A DNA stretch of 64,000 nucleotides from Arsenicibacter rosenii (GTDB lineage Bacteria; Bacteroidota; Bacteroidia; Cytophagales; Spirosomataceae), in NCBI RefSeq assembly GCF_001870735.1, contig NZ_MORL01000001.1, forward strand, positions 496,001 through 560,000, in the 5' to 3' direction. Of the stretch, positions 1-8,505 are shown piece after piece; position 1 is the stretch's first letter, and each line of letters opens with the position of its first letter. Made by a program: the position numbers and the translations under genes. The notes beneath the pieces are model-generated. The model was not told where the DNA came from and made no database searches. It saw only the letters and a list, made by a program, of their open reading frames with translations.

Positions 1-1760
1 TTCTGCCCTGGCAGGGCGGTTTACTCGTAGCGGCGGCTCCGCACATTTATTTCATGAAGGATACCACCGGCGACCATCGGGCCGACGTGCGGGAAGTGCT
101 CTTTTCGGGCTTTTTTGCCAGTAACTCCGAAGCTCAGATCACCAACCTGCACTACGGGATCGATAACTGGATTTATGCTTCCAACTGCGGGCAGGCGGGC
201 GAGATTACCTACACACGCGACCCCAACGCAAAGCCGGTCTCAATCAAAGGCGGAGATTTCCGCTTCCGGCTGGATCGCGGGCAGTTCGAAATTGAATCCA
301 GTTCAGGACAGTTCGGCATGGCCATAGACGATTGGGGTAACCGGTTTTTCACCGAAAACTCCCTGCATGCCCAGCACACGCCGATCCCCGCCCGTTACCT
401 GTTCCGGCATCCGTTTCTGGCCTCGTATGATGTCGCGCTGAATATATCGGACCATGATCCGGAAATGTTTCAGGAAACGCCCCCGCCATACTGGCGCAAG
501 GAGCGGACGATACGCCGGAATCAGCAATTCGAAGACGCCGGCCTCGACCGGCACGAATATGCTGAAGATCACTTTACCGGCGCCTCGGGTGGGACTTACT
601 ACGGCGGTACCCTGTTGCCGAAGGAGTATCAGGGAGCGCTTTTTACCGGTGAAGTGGCCGGAAACCTGATTCACCGCGATGTGCTGGTACCGGCAAAAGA
701 CAGTCCGACATTTGTGGCCAGGCGTGGTGAAACCGAAAAAACACAGGAGTTTCTGTATTCGACAGACCCGTGGTTCAGGCCTGCTCAGCTGAGTGTAGGT
801 CCCGACGGCGTTCTGTATGTGATAGACATGTACCGCCAGCACATCGAAACGCCGACGGCCATTCCGGAAGACCTGAAAAAAGACATGGACTTTTTTAACG
901 GCAGCAAGCTCGGCCGGATCTACCGGATCATTCCGAAAGATACCCGGATCGGGACCACGCGGCCGGCTCTTCGGGCTAAAACACCGGCCGGACTGGTGGC
1001 TCTGCTGGGTCATCCGCAGCAATGGTGGCGGTTACAGGCCCAGCGCTTACTGCTTGAAAAAGGGGATAAAACAATCATTCCGGCGGTTAAATCCGTATTT
1101 CTGACCCATACCGATGCCCGTGCCCGGTTGCATGCTTTTTTTGTGCTGGAGGGCCTGAATGCGTTAGATGACCGTATAATCAGCAAAGCGATGCAGGACA
1201 GGCAGCCTGATATACGTCGCTACGGTATCCGGCAGGCCGAAAAGAAACCGGCGTTTTTGCCGCAGATCATTGCCTTAACCAATGACCCGTCGGTACAGGT
1301 CGCCTATCAGGCCTGCCTGAGTCTGGGTGAATTTCCGGCTACGGTAACCAGCCGGCCTCTGGCGCGTGTGCTGGCGAAAACGGTGGATGATAAGTGGTTC
1401 CGGATGGGGGTGCTAAGTGCGCCGGCCGGGTCGTCGGTAGCCTTTATCGGACAGTTGCAGCAGGATGGGTTTCTGACACAACTGAGTGACGGCAAACGAA
1501 CGTTTCTGGAAGAATACGGCCATGTCATCGGAGCCCGGAACCGGAACGGGGAGCCTGGCCGGTTGCTGACGCAATGGGAGGGCAACAAGCCGGTGTATGC
1601 CGCTTTGCTGAAAGGCATCACGGCAGGTCTGAAAAAAGCGGAACTCATGCCGGATGTTGCCCTGAAAGCCCGCTTGGATGAACTGATGCAACAGGCAGAT
1701 TCAGTAACGAGAGAAAACATCAAGGCTGTGCTGACAAAGGATTCGGCAGGCAGACACTAA
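1..1760 (+). CDS. PVC-type (membrane-bound) dehydrogenase domain protein with HEAT-like repeats, 5'-truncated by window edge
   Basis: The frame is open from position 3 and reads LPWQGGLLVAAAPHIYF just before the Met codon at 54, so the true start lies left of the window. This stretch and the following KDTTGDHRADV match the beta-propeller 'membrane-bound dehydrogenase' family known from Planctomycetes, Verrucomicrobia and Bacteroidota. From about 960 to 1700 the protein turns into helical HEAT-like repeats. Many relatives continue into a c-type haem domain; here the protein stops after the helical part and no CxxCH motif is visible. Expected to be exported and to oxidise a sugar or alcohol; the substrate is unknown. 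It is 46 bp upstream of a HiPIP-like gene, so the two may be co-transcribed and electronically linked. Confidence 0.75.
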   Translation, partial: LPWQGGLLVAAAPHIYFMKDTTGDHRADVREVLFSGFFASNSEAQITNLHYGIDNWIYASNCGQAGEITYTRDPNAKPVSIKGGDFRFRLDRGQFEIESSSGQFGMAIDDWGNRFFTENSLHAQHTPIPARYLFRHPFLASYDVALNISDHDPEMFQETPPPYWRKERTIRRNQQFEDAGLDRHEYAEDHFTGASGGTYYGGTLLPKEYQGALFTGEVAGNLIHRDVLVPAKDSPTFVARRGETEKTQEFLYSTDPWFRPAQLSVGPDGVLYVIDMYRQHIETPTAIPEDLKKDMDFFNGSKLGRIYRIIPKDTRIGTTRPALRAKTPAGLVALLGHPQQWWRLQAQRLLLEKGDKTIIPAVKSVFLTHTDARARLHAFFVLEGLNALDDRIISKAMQDRQPDIRRYGIRQAEKKPAFLPQIIALTNDPSVQVAYQACLSLGEFPATVTSRPLARVLAKTVDDKWFRMGVLSAPAGSSVAFIGQLQQDGFLTQLSDGKRTFLEEYGHVIGARNRNGEPGRLLTQWEGNKPVYAALLKGITAGLKKAELMPDVALKARLDELMQQADSVTRENIKAVLTKDSAGRH

Positions 1761-1806
1761 AACGGAACAGACCATCGCACGGTGTATTTATTCAGATGTC
1801 CGTAAC

Positions 1807-2139
1807 ATGAAACGAAGAAAATTTTTCATAACCGCCATTTCGTTGCCGCTGGCAGGTGTTTTGGTGAGTAGCTGTCAGTCAAAAACGACTTCTGAGGCAA
1901 GCGGTGCACAGACAACTACAGATTACTGCTCCGACTTCTCGGAAGTGCCGGAAAACGACCTGAAGACCCGTAAAAAGCTGGGGTATGTCGATCAATCGCC
2001 TATGGCGGAGTCTAAATGCGGGAACTGCAATCTGTGGTTACCACCCAAAGACGGTAAGCCGTGCGGCGGATGCATGCTCTTCAAAGGCCCGGTCCGGACA
2101 GAAGGATATTGTACCTACTGGGCACCGCAGCAAACATAA
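1807..2139 (+). CDS. HiPIP-like high-potential iron-sulfur lipoprotein
   Basis: A 110-residue protein. The N-terminus has a twin-arginine-like RRKFF, a hydrophobic stretch and a lipobox ending LVSSC (Cys23), so it is probably exported and lipid-anchored. The rest follows the high-potential iron-sulfur protein layout: a DYCSDFSEVPE segment, KLGYVDQSP, then CGNC, PCGGC and GYCTYW, whose cysteines would hold one 4Fe-4S cluster. HiPIPs are soluble one-electron carriers. Placed between a dehydrogenase-domain gene and a Tat-exported oxidoreductase, it is a plausible electron acceptor for either; that link is inferred from position only. Confidence 0.8.
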   Translation: MKRRKFFITAISLPLAGVLVSSCQSKTTSEASGAQTTTDYCSDFSEVPENDLKTRKKLGYVDQSPMAESKCGNCNLWLPPKDGKPCGGCMLFKGPVRTEGYCTYWAPQQT

Positions 2140-2175
2140 ACGATACCAATAAACCGGTTAATTCTCAACTGTTAC

Positions 2176-3543
2176 ATGTCAAACAACCCTATCCGGTCAA
2201 CAGACCCATCCCGTCGCGATTTTCTGAAAAAAACACTGACCGGCTCTGCTGCCCTGGCCATTGGCGGAGTACTGCCCGGATTTACGCCTAAAAGTTATGC
2301 CCGTATCCTGGGTGCCAACGAAAAAGTGCGGCTGGGCTTTATGGGGGTAAACAGCCGTGGCCTGGCCCTGGCCGGTAATTTTGCCCTGCAACCCAATTGC
2401 GATGTCGTTACCATTTCGGATGTCGATACGCGGGCGGCGGAAAAGTGTATCCATGCGGTGGCAAAAATTTCGGGGACCAAACCGAAAAATACGCCTGACT
2501 TCCGCAAGGCGCTGGAAGACAAGGATATGGATGGCTTAGTGGTGGCCGCACCGGATCACTGGCATGCCCCGGCTGCCATTCTGGCTTCAAAAGCCGGGAA
2601 GCATGTGTACCTCGAAAAACCGTGTTCGCATAACCCGAATGAAGGCGAATTGCTGGTGGCTGTCCAGAAAAAATACAAAAATGTCATCCAGATGGGGAAT
2701 CAGCGCCGGTCGTGGCCGAATGTAAAACAAGCCATCAAGGAGATTCACGACGGCGTAATCGGACGACCCTATTTCGCCAAGGGCTGGTATACCAACAACC
2801 GCGCATCCATCGGCGTTGGCAAGGCCGTAGCGGTGCCGTCGTGGCTGAACTACGAGTTGTGGCAGGGACCGGCCCCGCGCCGGAGTTACAAAGACAATGT
2901 CATTCACTACAACTGGCACTGGTTCTGGCATTGGGGTACGGGCGAAGCGCTGAACAACGGTACGCATATGCTCGACCTGATGCGCTGGGGGATGCAGGCC
3001 GAATACCCGACCCGCGTGAGTTCGTCCGGCGGCCGCTACCGGTACCAGGACGACTGGGAAGCGCCGGATACGCAGGTAATCAATCTCGAATTTCCGGACA
3101 ACAGGTTTATGACCTGGGAGGGGCGGAGCTGCAATAGCCGCAACGTGGAAGGCAGCAGCGTCGGCGTGTCGTTCTACGGCGAGAAAGGAACGCTGGAATA
3201 CGGCGGAGGGAACGCCTATAAAATTTACGACCTTGATAACAAGCTTATTAAGGATGTGAAAAATGACCTGCCCATCGACCCGCGCAACAAAATGGACCCG
3301 TCGCAGGCACTGGATGCTACCCATTTTCAGAACTTTATTTCGGCCATCAAAAGCGGTACTCCGTTGGCTTCGGATATCCTGAGCGGACACCAGAGTACGC
3401 TGCTTTGCCAGCTGGGAAATATCGCTCTGCGCTCCGAAAGTATACTGGACATTGACCCGAAAACCGGCCGGATTAAAAACAACAAGGCGGCACAGAAATT
3501 CTGGACCCGCGACTACGAAAAAGGCTGGGAGCCGACGGTGTAA
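2176..3543 (+). CDS. Tat-exported Gfo/Idh/MocA family oxidoreductase
   Basis: A 455-residue NAD(P)-type sugar oxidoreductase. The N-terminus carries a textbook Tat signal, SRRDFLKKT followed by a hydrophobic stretch, so the folded cofactor-loaded enzyme is exported. A Rossmann start (RLGFMGVNSRG) follows at about residue 52, and the EKP motif of the family is seen in YLEKPCSHNPNEG. The C-terminal half has the alpha/beta substrate domain (HWFWHWGTGEALNNGTHMLDLMRWG). Exported members in Bacteroidota are often involved in oxidation of glycosides or amino sugars. Substrate not predictable here. It follows the HiPIP-like gene by 36 bp and probably shares its transcript. Confidence 0.9.
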   Translation: MSNNPIRSTDPSRRDFLKKTLTGSAALAIGGVLPGFTPKSYARILGANEKVRLGFMGVNSRGLALAGNFALQPNCDVVTISDVDTRAAEKCIHAVAKISGTKPKNTPDFRKALEDKDMDGLVVAAPDHWHAPAAILASKAGKHVYLEKPCSHNPNEGELLVAVQKKYKNVIQMGNQRRSWPNVKQAIKEIHDGVIGRPYFAKGWYTNNRASIGVGKAVAVPSWLNYELWQGPAPRRSYKDNVIHYNWHWFWHWGTGEALNNGTHMLDLMRWGMQAEYPTRVSSSGGRYRYQDDWEAPDTQVINLEFPDNRFMTWEGRSCNSRNVEGSSVGVSFYGEKGTLEYGGGNAYKIYDLDNKLIKDVKNDLPIDPRNKMDPSQALDATHFQNFISAIKSGTPLASDILSGHQSTLLCQLGNIALRSESILDIDPKTGRIKNNKAAQKFWTRDYEKGWEPTV

Positions 3544-3605
3544 GTAAGTGGTAGACAGATTTATTTCTGTAACTTTTTAGCGATAGGTTTCACTATGTTT
3601 CCTGG

Positions 3606-3676
3606 CCTCCCTCTGGTCCGGCATACCGGGCCAAAGGGAGGATTGGGGCCGGTTTCCCCGCCGGAGGGGTTACCGG
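3606..3676 (+). terminator. Two successive hairpins between the Gfo/Idh gene and nagP, terminator or mRNA-processing structures
   Basis: First hairpin: arms 3606-3621 and 3626-3641 around loop CATA, 16 pairs with one C-A mismatch and one wobble. Second: CCGGT/ACCGG outside and CCCC/GGGG inside, 3649-3676, with a T-run at 3684-3688. The second looks like an imperfect intrinsic terminator for the upstream operon; the first has no U-tract. Confidence 0.45.
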
Positions 3677-3713
3677 AAAGGGGTTTTTGAGTTTTAGCCA
3701 GTAAATCAACGCA

Positions 3714-5039
3714 ATGAAAACGAGTGCAGTCGCAATTGACGTGAGCAGCCTGTCGAGGCGCGAAACCAACGTGTCGATCTTCCTGATCGGGGTAATGTTT
3801 TTTATCTTCGGCTTCATCTCATGGGTCAACTCCATCCTGATTCCGTACTTCAAAATTGCCTGTGAGCTGACCAGCTTTCAGGCCTATCTGGTCGCATTCG
3901 CCTTTTATATTGCCTATTTCATTATGTCGGTGCCGGCGTCCTACCTGCTGAAGACGCAGGGGTTTAAAAAAGGGATGATGTTCGGCTTCTGGTTCATGGC
4001 GATGGGGGCGTTTATATTTGTGCCGGCTGCCATGACCCGGACCTACGGCATTTTTCTGGCCGGCTTATTCACAATCGGCATCGGGCTGGCCATTCTGCAA
4101 ACGGCTGCCAATCCGTATATCACGATTCTGGGCCCGAAAGAACGTGGTGCACAGCGGATCAGTATGATGGGGATCTGCAACAAGGCCGCCGGTATCCTGT
4201 CGCCCCTGATTTTTGCGGCCGTTATCCTGCGGCCGACCGACACCGACCTGTTTGCGCAGCTGGGAACGATGAATACCACCGAAAAAGCCGCCGCGCTGGA
4301 TGAACTCGTCCGCCGGGTGATTCCGCCGTATACGGTGCTCGGGACGTTTTTGTTCGTGCTGGGGTATCTGGTATACCGCTCGCCGCTGCCGGAGATCAAT
4401 ACCGAACAGGAGACGCCGGAAGTGGCGTCGGCCAATGCCGGTAAAAAGAGCATTTTTGATTTCCCCCACCTGATACTGGGAGCCGTAGCGATTTTCCTGC
4501 ATGTTGGTACGCAGGTGATTGCCATTGACACGGTGATCGGCTATGCCAATTCGATGGGCATTGACCTGCTGAAGGCCAAAACCTTCCCGTCGTATACGCT
4601 GGCCTGTACGATTTGCGGCTACCTGATCGGTATCATTATTATTCCGCGGTATGTCAGCCAGGTAAATGCCCTGCGGTTCTGTACCCTGCTTGGCACCCTG
4701 TTTACCCTGCTGATTATCCATACCGAGGGGACCGTAACCTTCCTTGGGCACTCCGCCGACATATCGATCTGGTTTGTGGTGTTACTCGGGCTGGCCAACT
4801 CGCTGGTATGGGCCGGTATCTGGCCGCTTGCCCTCGACGGATTGGGGCGTTATACCAAAATCGGTGCGTCGATTCTGATCATGGGCTTGTGCGGAAATGC
4901 CATAATGCCGCTGTTCTACGGTTATTTTGCCGATGCCTACGATGTCCGGACGGCATACTGGGTCCTGTTTCCATGTTATCTGTATCTGGTGTATTATGCC
5001 GTTTACGGCCATAAAGTAAAACGGTGGCGTCTCGCATGA
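3714..5039 (+). CDS. nagP: Sugar MFS transporter, FucP/NagP type, probable N-acetylglucosamine importer
   Basis: A 441-residue polytopic membrane protein of the major facilitator superfamily. The opening IFGFISWVNSILIPYFK and the ANPYITILGPKERGAQR region are typical of the FucP-related proton/sugar symporters that Bacteroidota use for fucose, glucose/galactose and N-acetylglucosamine. The specificity is taken from context: the stop codon overlaps the start of nagA by ATGA and nagB follows, so the operon would import GlcNAc across the inner membrane. No kinase for GlcNAc is present in the operon and would have to be encoded elsewhere. Confidence 0.8.
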   Translation: MKTSAVAIDVSSLSRRETNVSIFLIGVMFFIFGFISWVNSILIPYFKIACELTSFQAYLVAFAFYIAYFIMSVPASYLLKTQGFKKGMMFGFWFMAMGAFIFVPAAMTRTYGIFLAGLFTIGIGLAILQTAANPYITILGPKERGAQRISMMGICNKAAGILSPLIFAAVILRPTDTDLFAQLGTMNTTEKAAALDELVRRVIPPYTVLGTFLFVLGYLVYRSPLPEINTEQETPEVASANAGKKSIFDFPHLILGAVAIFLHVGTQVIAIDTVIGYANSMGIDLLKAKTFPSYTLACTICGYLIGIIIIPRYVSQVNALRFCTLLGTLFTLLIIHTEGTVTFLGHSADISIWFVVLLGLANSLVWAGIWPLALDGLGRYTKIGASILIMGLCGNAIMPLFYGYFADAYDVRTAYWVLFPCYLYLVYYAVYGHKVKRWRLA

Positions 5040-6229
5040 AAACAGTCATTACCAACGGGACCGTCCTGACCCCGTTCCGGACCATTCAAAACGGTTCAGT
5101 GGTGATCGAAGCGGGTAAAATTATCGGTATACAGGCCGGAAAAGCCGAGGTGCCGGATGCCGGCGTAATTGATGCCGGAGGACAATACATCGCTCCCGGC
5201 TTTATTGACCTGCATGTCCATGGCGGTGGCGGCCACGACTTTATGGATGGGACGGAAGAGGCGTTCCTGTCTATTGCCCGGACCCATGCCCGGTATGGCA
5301 CTACGGCAATGGTACCCACAACGCTGACGGCCGAAAAGGAGGATTTGCTGCATACGCTGGATGTGTATGAACGGGCGCACCGGCAAAACACGGACGGGGC
5401 CGCTTTTTTGGGGATGCACCTCGAAGGGCCCTATTTTGCCTTGTCGCAGCGGGGGGCGCAGGATCCGCGCTACATCCGTAACCCCGATCCGGCGGAATAT
5501 GAGGAAATTCTGGACCATTCGCCGTCGATTGCCCGCTGGAGTGCGGCTCCGGAGTTGCCGGGAGCGATTCCGTTTGGCCGGCGCTTGCGCGAAAAGGGTA
5601 TTCTGGCGGCCATCGCCCATACCGATGCGTTCTACGATGATGTGGTGCAGGCATATGAAACGGGCTATTCGCTGGTGACGCATCTGTACTCGGCCATGTC
5701 GGGGGTGACGCGGAAAAATGCGTTCCGGTATGCAGGGGTGATCGAAAGCGCTTACCTGCTCGACCTTGATGTCGAAATTATCGGCGATGGCATTCATTTA
5801 CCCGTCCCTTTGCTCAAACTGGTTTACAAACTCAAAGGACCTGACCGCACGGCGCTCATTACGGATGCGATGCGTGGGGCCGCCATGCCCGAAGGCGAAA
5901 GCATACTCGGGTCACTGAAGAACGGTCTGAGCGTGATCATTGAAGACGGGGTCGCCAAATTGCCCGACCGCACCTCATTTGCCGGCAGCGTGGCCACCTT
6001 CGACCGGCTGGTGCGCAACATGGTGACGATGGCCGGTGTACCGTTGCCGGATGCCGTACGCATGGGCAGCACCACACCGGCCCGCATCATGGGTGTCGGC
6101 GGGCAGAAAGGAGCCCTGACGGTTGGCAGGGATGCCGACGTGATTCTGTTCGATGACAACATAAACGTCAGCCTGACGATGGTCGGCGGCAGGGTGGTCT
6201 ATCAGGAAAATACGAACGCTTTATGCTAA
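5036..6229 (+). CDS. nagA: N-acetylglucosamine-6-phosphate deacetylase NagA
   Basis: A 397-residue amidohydrolase that removes acetate from GlcNAc-6-phosphate to give glucosamine-6-phosphate. Motifs seen: DLHVHGGGGHDF (metal-binding HxH region), HLEGPY with the catalytic-site Glu, AHTDA, THLYSAM and LITDAM with the catalytic Asp. Length matches the family. I chose the ATG at 5036, which overlaps the upstream stop as ATGA and starts MKTVITNGT directly at the beta-sandwich; a GTG 12 bp earlier is also open. Translational coupling with the transporter is likely. Confidence 0.93.
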   Translation: MKTVITNGTVLTPFRTIQNGSVVIEAGKIIGIQAGKAEVPDAGVIDAGGQYIAPGFIDLHVHGGGGHDFMDGTEEAFLSIARTHARYGTTAMVPTTLTAEKEDLLHTLDVYERAHRQNTDGAAFLGMHLEGPYFALSQRGAQDPRYIRNPDPAEYEEILDHSPSIARWSAAPELPGAIPFGRRLREKGILAAIAHTDAFYDDVVQAYETGYSLVTHLYSAMSGVTRKNAFRYAGVIESAYLLDLDVEIIGDGIHLPVPLLKLVYKLKGPDRTALITDAMRGAAMPEGESILGSLKNGLSVIIEDGVAKLPDRTSFAGSVATFDRLVRNMVTMAGVPLPDAVRMGSTTPARIMGVGGQKGALTVGRDADVILFDDNINVSLTMVGGRVVYQENTNALC

Positions 6230-6244
6230 AAATAGTCAGAAAAT

Positions 6245-7015
6245 ATGCCATTAACGTTTGAAACAACCGTAGATACATTACAGGTAAGAGAGTTTGCTAC
6301 GCGGCAGGAGCTTGGGGCAGATGCCGCACAGAAAGCAGGCGATAAAATTCGTGAATTGCTTGGTCGTCAGGAGGTAGTAAATGTCATTTTTGCCGCAGCA
6401 CCGTCACAGAATGAGTTTCTGGACGCGCTGGCCGAACAACCCGGTATTGACTGGCAGCGGGTAAATGCGTTTCACATGGACGAATACATCGGTTTACCGG
6501 ACGAAGCGCCCCAGCGGTTCGGGAATTTCCTGAAAGACCGCTTTTTTGCCAGAGTACCGCTGCGGAATGTCTTCTATATCAACGGCAACGTCACTGACCC
6601 CGACGCCGAATGTGCCCGTTACGAAGCCTTGCTGGAGGCGTATCCGACAGACATTGTCTGCATGGGTATCGGGGAGAACTGCCACATCGCCTTTAATGAT
6701 CCGCATGTGGCCCTGTTCAATGATCCGGTGCTGGTAAAAAAGGTCGGTCTTGACCTGACCAGTCGGTGGCAGCAGGTACACGACGGCTGTTTCGCGGCCC
6801 TCGACGACGTACCGGAGTATGCCCTGACGCTGACCATTCCGGCGCTCGTGAAGGCACCTGCCGTGTTTTGTATGGTTCCTGCTGCGCATAAAGCCGAAGC
6901 CATTGCCCATACCCTGCAGGACGATATTACTGAAACATACCCCTCTACCATTCTGCGGCAACACCCCGACGCGACTCTGTTCATTGATGCCGACAGCGGG
7001 AAGCGTTTACACTGA
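6245..7015 (+). CDS. nagB: NagB-like glucosamine-6-phosphate deaminase/isomerase, divergent subfamily
   Basis: A 256-residue member of the NagB/6-phosphogluconolactonase fold. It should convert glucosamine-6-phosphate to fructose-6-phosphate plus ammonia, completing the operon. HMDEYIGL (the region of the proton-transfer Asp) is intact. The second catalytic segment reads GIGENCHIAFNDP where E. coli NagB has GVGNDGHIAFNEP: the catalytic His is kept (His147), but the Asp is Asn145 and the Glu is Asp152. The usual phosphate loop is replaced by FAAAPSQNEF. I recall this as a recurring divergent NagB-like subfamily, so activity is likely but not guaranteed. Starts 15 bp after nagA. Confidence 0.78.
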   Translation: MPLTFETTVDTLQVREFATRQELGADAAQKAGDKIRELLGRQEVVNVIFAAAPSQNEFLDALAEQPGIDWQRVNAFHMDEYIGLPDEAPQRFGNFLKDRFFARVPLRNVFYINGNVTDPDAECARYEALLEAYPTDIVCMGIGENCHIAFNDPHVALFNDPVLVKKVGLDLTSRWQQVHDGCFAALDDVPEYALTLTIPALVKAPAVFCMVPAAHKAEAIAHTLQDDITETYPSTILRQHPDATLFIDADSGKRLH

Positions 7016-7040
7016 TGCTTAATTGGCGGATGGTTTCTAC

Positions 7041-7086
7041 GTTCCGGGTTCTGATAGGTCTGCGTTAAGCCCTGCGAACCCGGAAC
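7041..7086. repeat. Inverted repeat with 11-bp perfect arms downstream of nagB
   Basis: GTTCCGGGTTC at 7041-7051 pairs perfectly with GAACCCGGAAC at 7076-7086, with a 24-base loop. It is followed by A's rather than T's on the plus strand, so it is not a classical intrinsic terminator of the nag operon. It could protect the 3' end of the mRNA or be a binding site. Confidence 0.5.
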
Positions 7087-7098
7087 AAAAAAAATACC

Positions 7099-7162
7099 GT
7101 TTTAGCAGAAAATGCCGGTTTTCTGGATTTTTTTAGCAAAAACCATATTTTTACTAAAAAAA
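7099..7162 (+). promoter_or_regulatory. Putative autoregulatory operator upstream of the XRE regulator
   Basis: TTTTTTTAGCAAAAA (7128-7142) and TTTTTACTAAAAAAA (7148-7162) form a dyad with 14 of 15 matching positions and a 5-bp centre. A related single copy, GTTTTAGCAGAAAA, lies at 7099-7112. The dyad ends 18 bp before the ATG at 7181, a usual place for an XRE protein to bind its own control region. Function is inferred from symmetry and position. Confidence 0.5.
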
Positions 7163-7180
7163 GAGCAGACACCGACACCC

Positions 7181-8347
7181 ATGAGTCTCGTCAGCGAAAA
7201 TATTAAGTATCTCCGCAAACTAAACGGACTGACCCAGGAGCAATTCTCCCGGCGCATCGGCATCAAACGGTCGTTGCTCGGAGCCTATGAGGAAGCGCGG
7301 GCCAACCCGAACCCGAATAACCTGATTGCCATCGCTAAAGCGTTTAATGTCAGCGTCGAAAACCTGCAGCGCCACGATTTACGGAAGCTGCGGGAGACGC
7401 CAAGCCTGACCATGTCTTTTGACCGGCAGGCCGCTCCGTCGCGGGTAGACACAACAGCCCCGTCCCGGTCGATGTTTGCCGATGACGATCCGTTTGGCGA
7501 TCCACCGCAGACTAACCGTCCGGATCTGGCAGATGTCCCCAAACCATTAGCATCGGTGCTTGAAAAATATTACCGCAATCCAACGGCAGTTCCGCCGCCG
7601 GCGGGTCCGCACATTGCCGGACAAAATCAGGTGCCGAATCCATACCATACGCCCGTACCTGAACCGCCGGTCATCCGTGACCCGGTCATCCGCGACCCGG
7701 TCTCACGTGACCCGGTCTCACGTGACGCGGTCATCCGTGATCAGCCAATGGGAGGGGGGATGCCGCGGATGGAGCCGATGCCGGCACCGAAGGCATCGGG
7801 AAGCCATGAGATGCCGCTGGTCTTTAACAACAGTTATGAGCAGGCAACGGGTGTGCCGGTGGTCAGCGAGCAGCCCGCCGCGCAGCCGGTGCCGCTGGTT
7901 ATGCAGTACCAGTTTGCGGAATACCAGCAGCGCCATCAGCAGGCTGATTTTATCAGCCGTCTGCCAACCATGCGGTTGCCGACCTTACCCGTGGGTAATT
8001 ACCGGGCCTTTGAAGCCGATGCCGATTTTGTGATGCCGGGTGCCTTGCTGGTCGGCCAGTTTATCCGTAACTGGTTCGATATTGTGGATGGCCGCCTGTA
8101 TGTGTTGATGCTCCACCATCAGGGGCTGGTCTGCCGACGTATATTCAATCAGGTGAAAGTAAAAGGCACCTTATTACTGACGGCTGATAAGGCCACGGTA
8201 GCCAGCCGCGAAGTGCCCCTCAAGGATGTACTGGAAGTCTGGGAAATCAGAGCGTTTTTCAGCCAGCAGCTCCCCGAACCACCCCCCAATCAGGAGCGCC
8301 TGCGCCAGCTGGTCGAAGAGCTACGATTTGAGGTAAACAGGATGTAG
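7181..8347 (+). CDS. XRE-family helix-turn-helix DNA-binding protein with long proline-rich linker
   Basis: A 388-residue protein. Residues about 4-60 are an XRE/HTH_3 domain (ENIKYLRKLNGLTQEQFSRR, then RSLLGAYEEARANPN). A long Pro-rich, low-complexity linker follows, including five 15-bp DNA repeats at 7666-7740 that encode VIRDP/VSRDP units. The C-terminal part (about residues 265-388; DADFVMPGALLVGQFIRNWFDI onward) is compact and looks like a separate sensing or dimerisation domain I cannot name; it faintly recalls peptidase S24-like beta folds but no Ser-Lys dyad was identified. I prefer ATG 7181 over the upstream ATG at 7112, whose 23 extra codons lie inside the T/A-rich dyad. Likely a transcriptional regulator; targets unknown. 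Confidence 0.8.
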   Translation: MSLVSENIKYLRKLNGLTQEQFSRRIGIKRSLLGAYEEARANPNPNNLIAIAKAFNVSVENLQRHDLRKLRETPSLTMSFDRQAAPSRVDTTAPSRSMFADDDPFGDPPQTNRPDLADVPKPLASVLEKYYRNPTAVPPPAGPHIAGQNQVPNPYHTPVPEPPVIRDPVIRDPVSRDPVSRDAVIRDQPMGGGMPRMEPMPAPKASGSHEMPLVFNNSYEQATGVPVVSEQPAAQPVPLVMQYQFAEYQQRHQQADFISRLPTMRLPTLPVGNYRAFEADADFVMPGALLVGQFIRNWFDIVDGRLYVLMLHHQGLVCRRIFNQVKVKGTLLLTADKATVASREVPLKDVLEVWEIRAFFSQQLPEPPPNQERLRQLVEELRFEVNRM

Positions 8348-8362
8348 AAGGGGATTGCTAAC

Positions 8363-8403
8363 GGAAATGCCCCAATTGTCGGGAAACAGTTGGGGCATTT
8401 TTA
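8363..8403 (+). terminator. Intrinsic terminator after the XRE regulator gene
   Basis: AAATGCCCCAA (8365-8375) pairs with TTGGGGCATTT (8390-8400); the T-run continues to 8402. It lies 16 bp after the regulator's stop codon. Confidence 0.85.
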
Positions 8404-8505
8404 TGCCGGTACCGCTTACCTTCATACAATACAAATCATGAGAATAGCGATCTGATTATCAGAAAACCCCCGCATCTTTGCGCTTCGACAAACATACACG
8501 CATAT

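Noticed and set aside
303-1022. 239-codon open frame on the minus strand
   Set aside because: Antisense to the dehydrogenase-domain protein, which has clear family similarity.
2587-3390. 267-codon open frame on the minus strand
   Set aside because: Shadow of the Gfo/Idh/MocA gene caused by G+C-rich codons.
7041-7086. Intrinsic terminator of the nag operon
   Set aside because: The 11-bp stem is followed by A's, not T's, on the strand that would need terminating; kept only as an inverted repeat.
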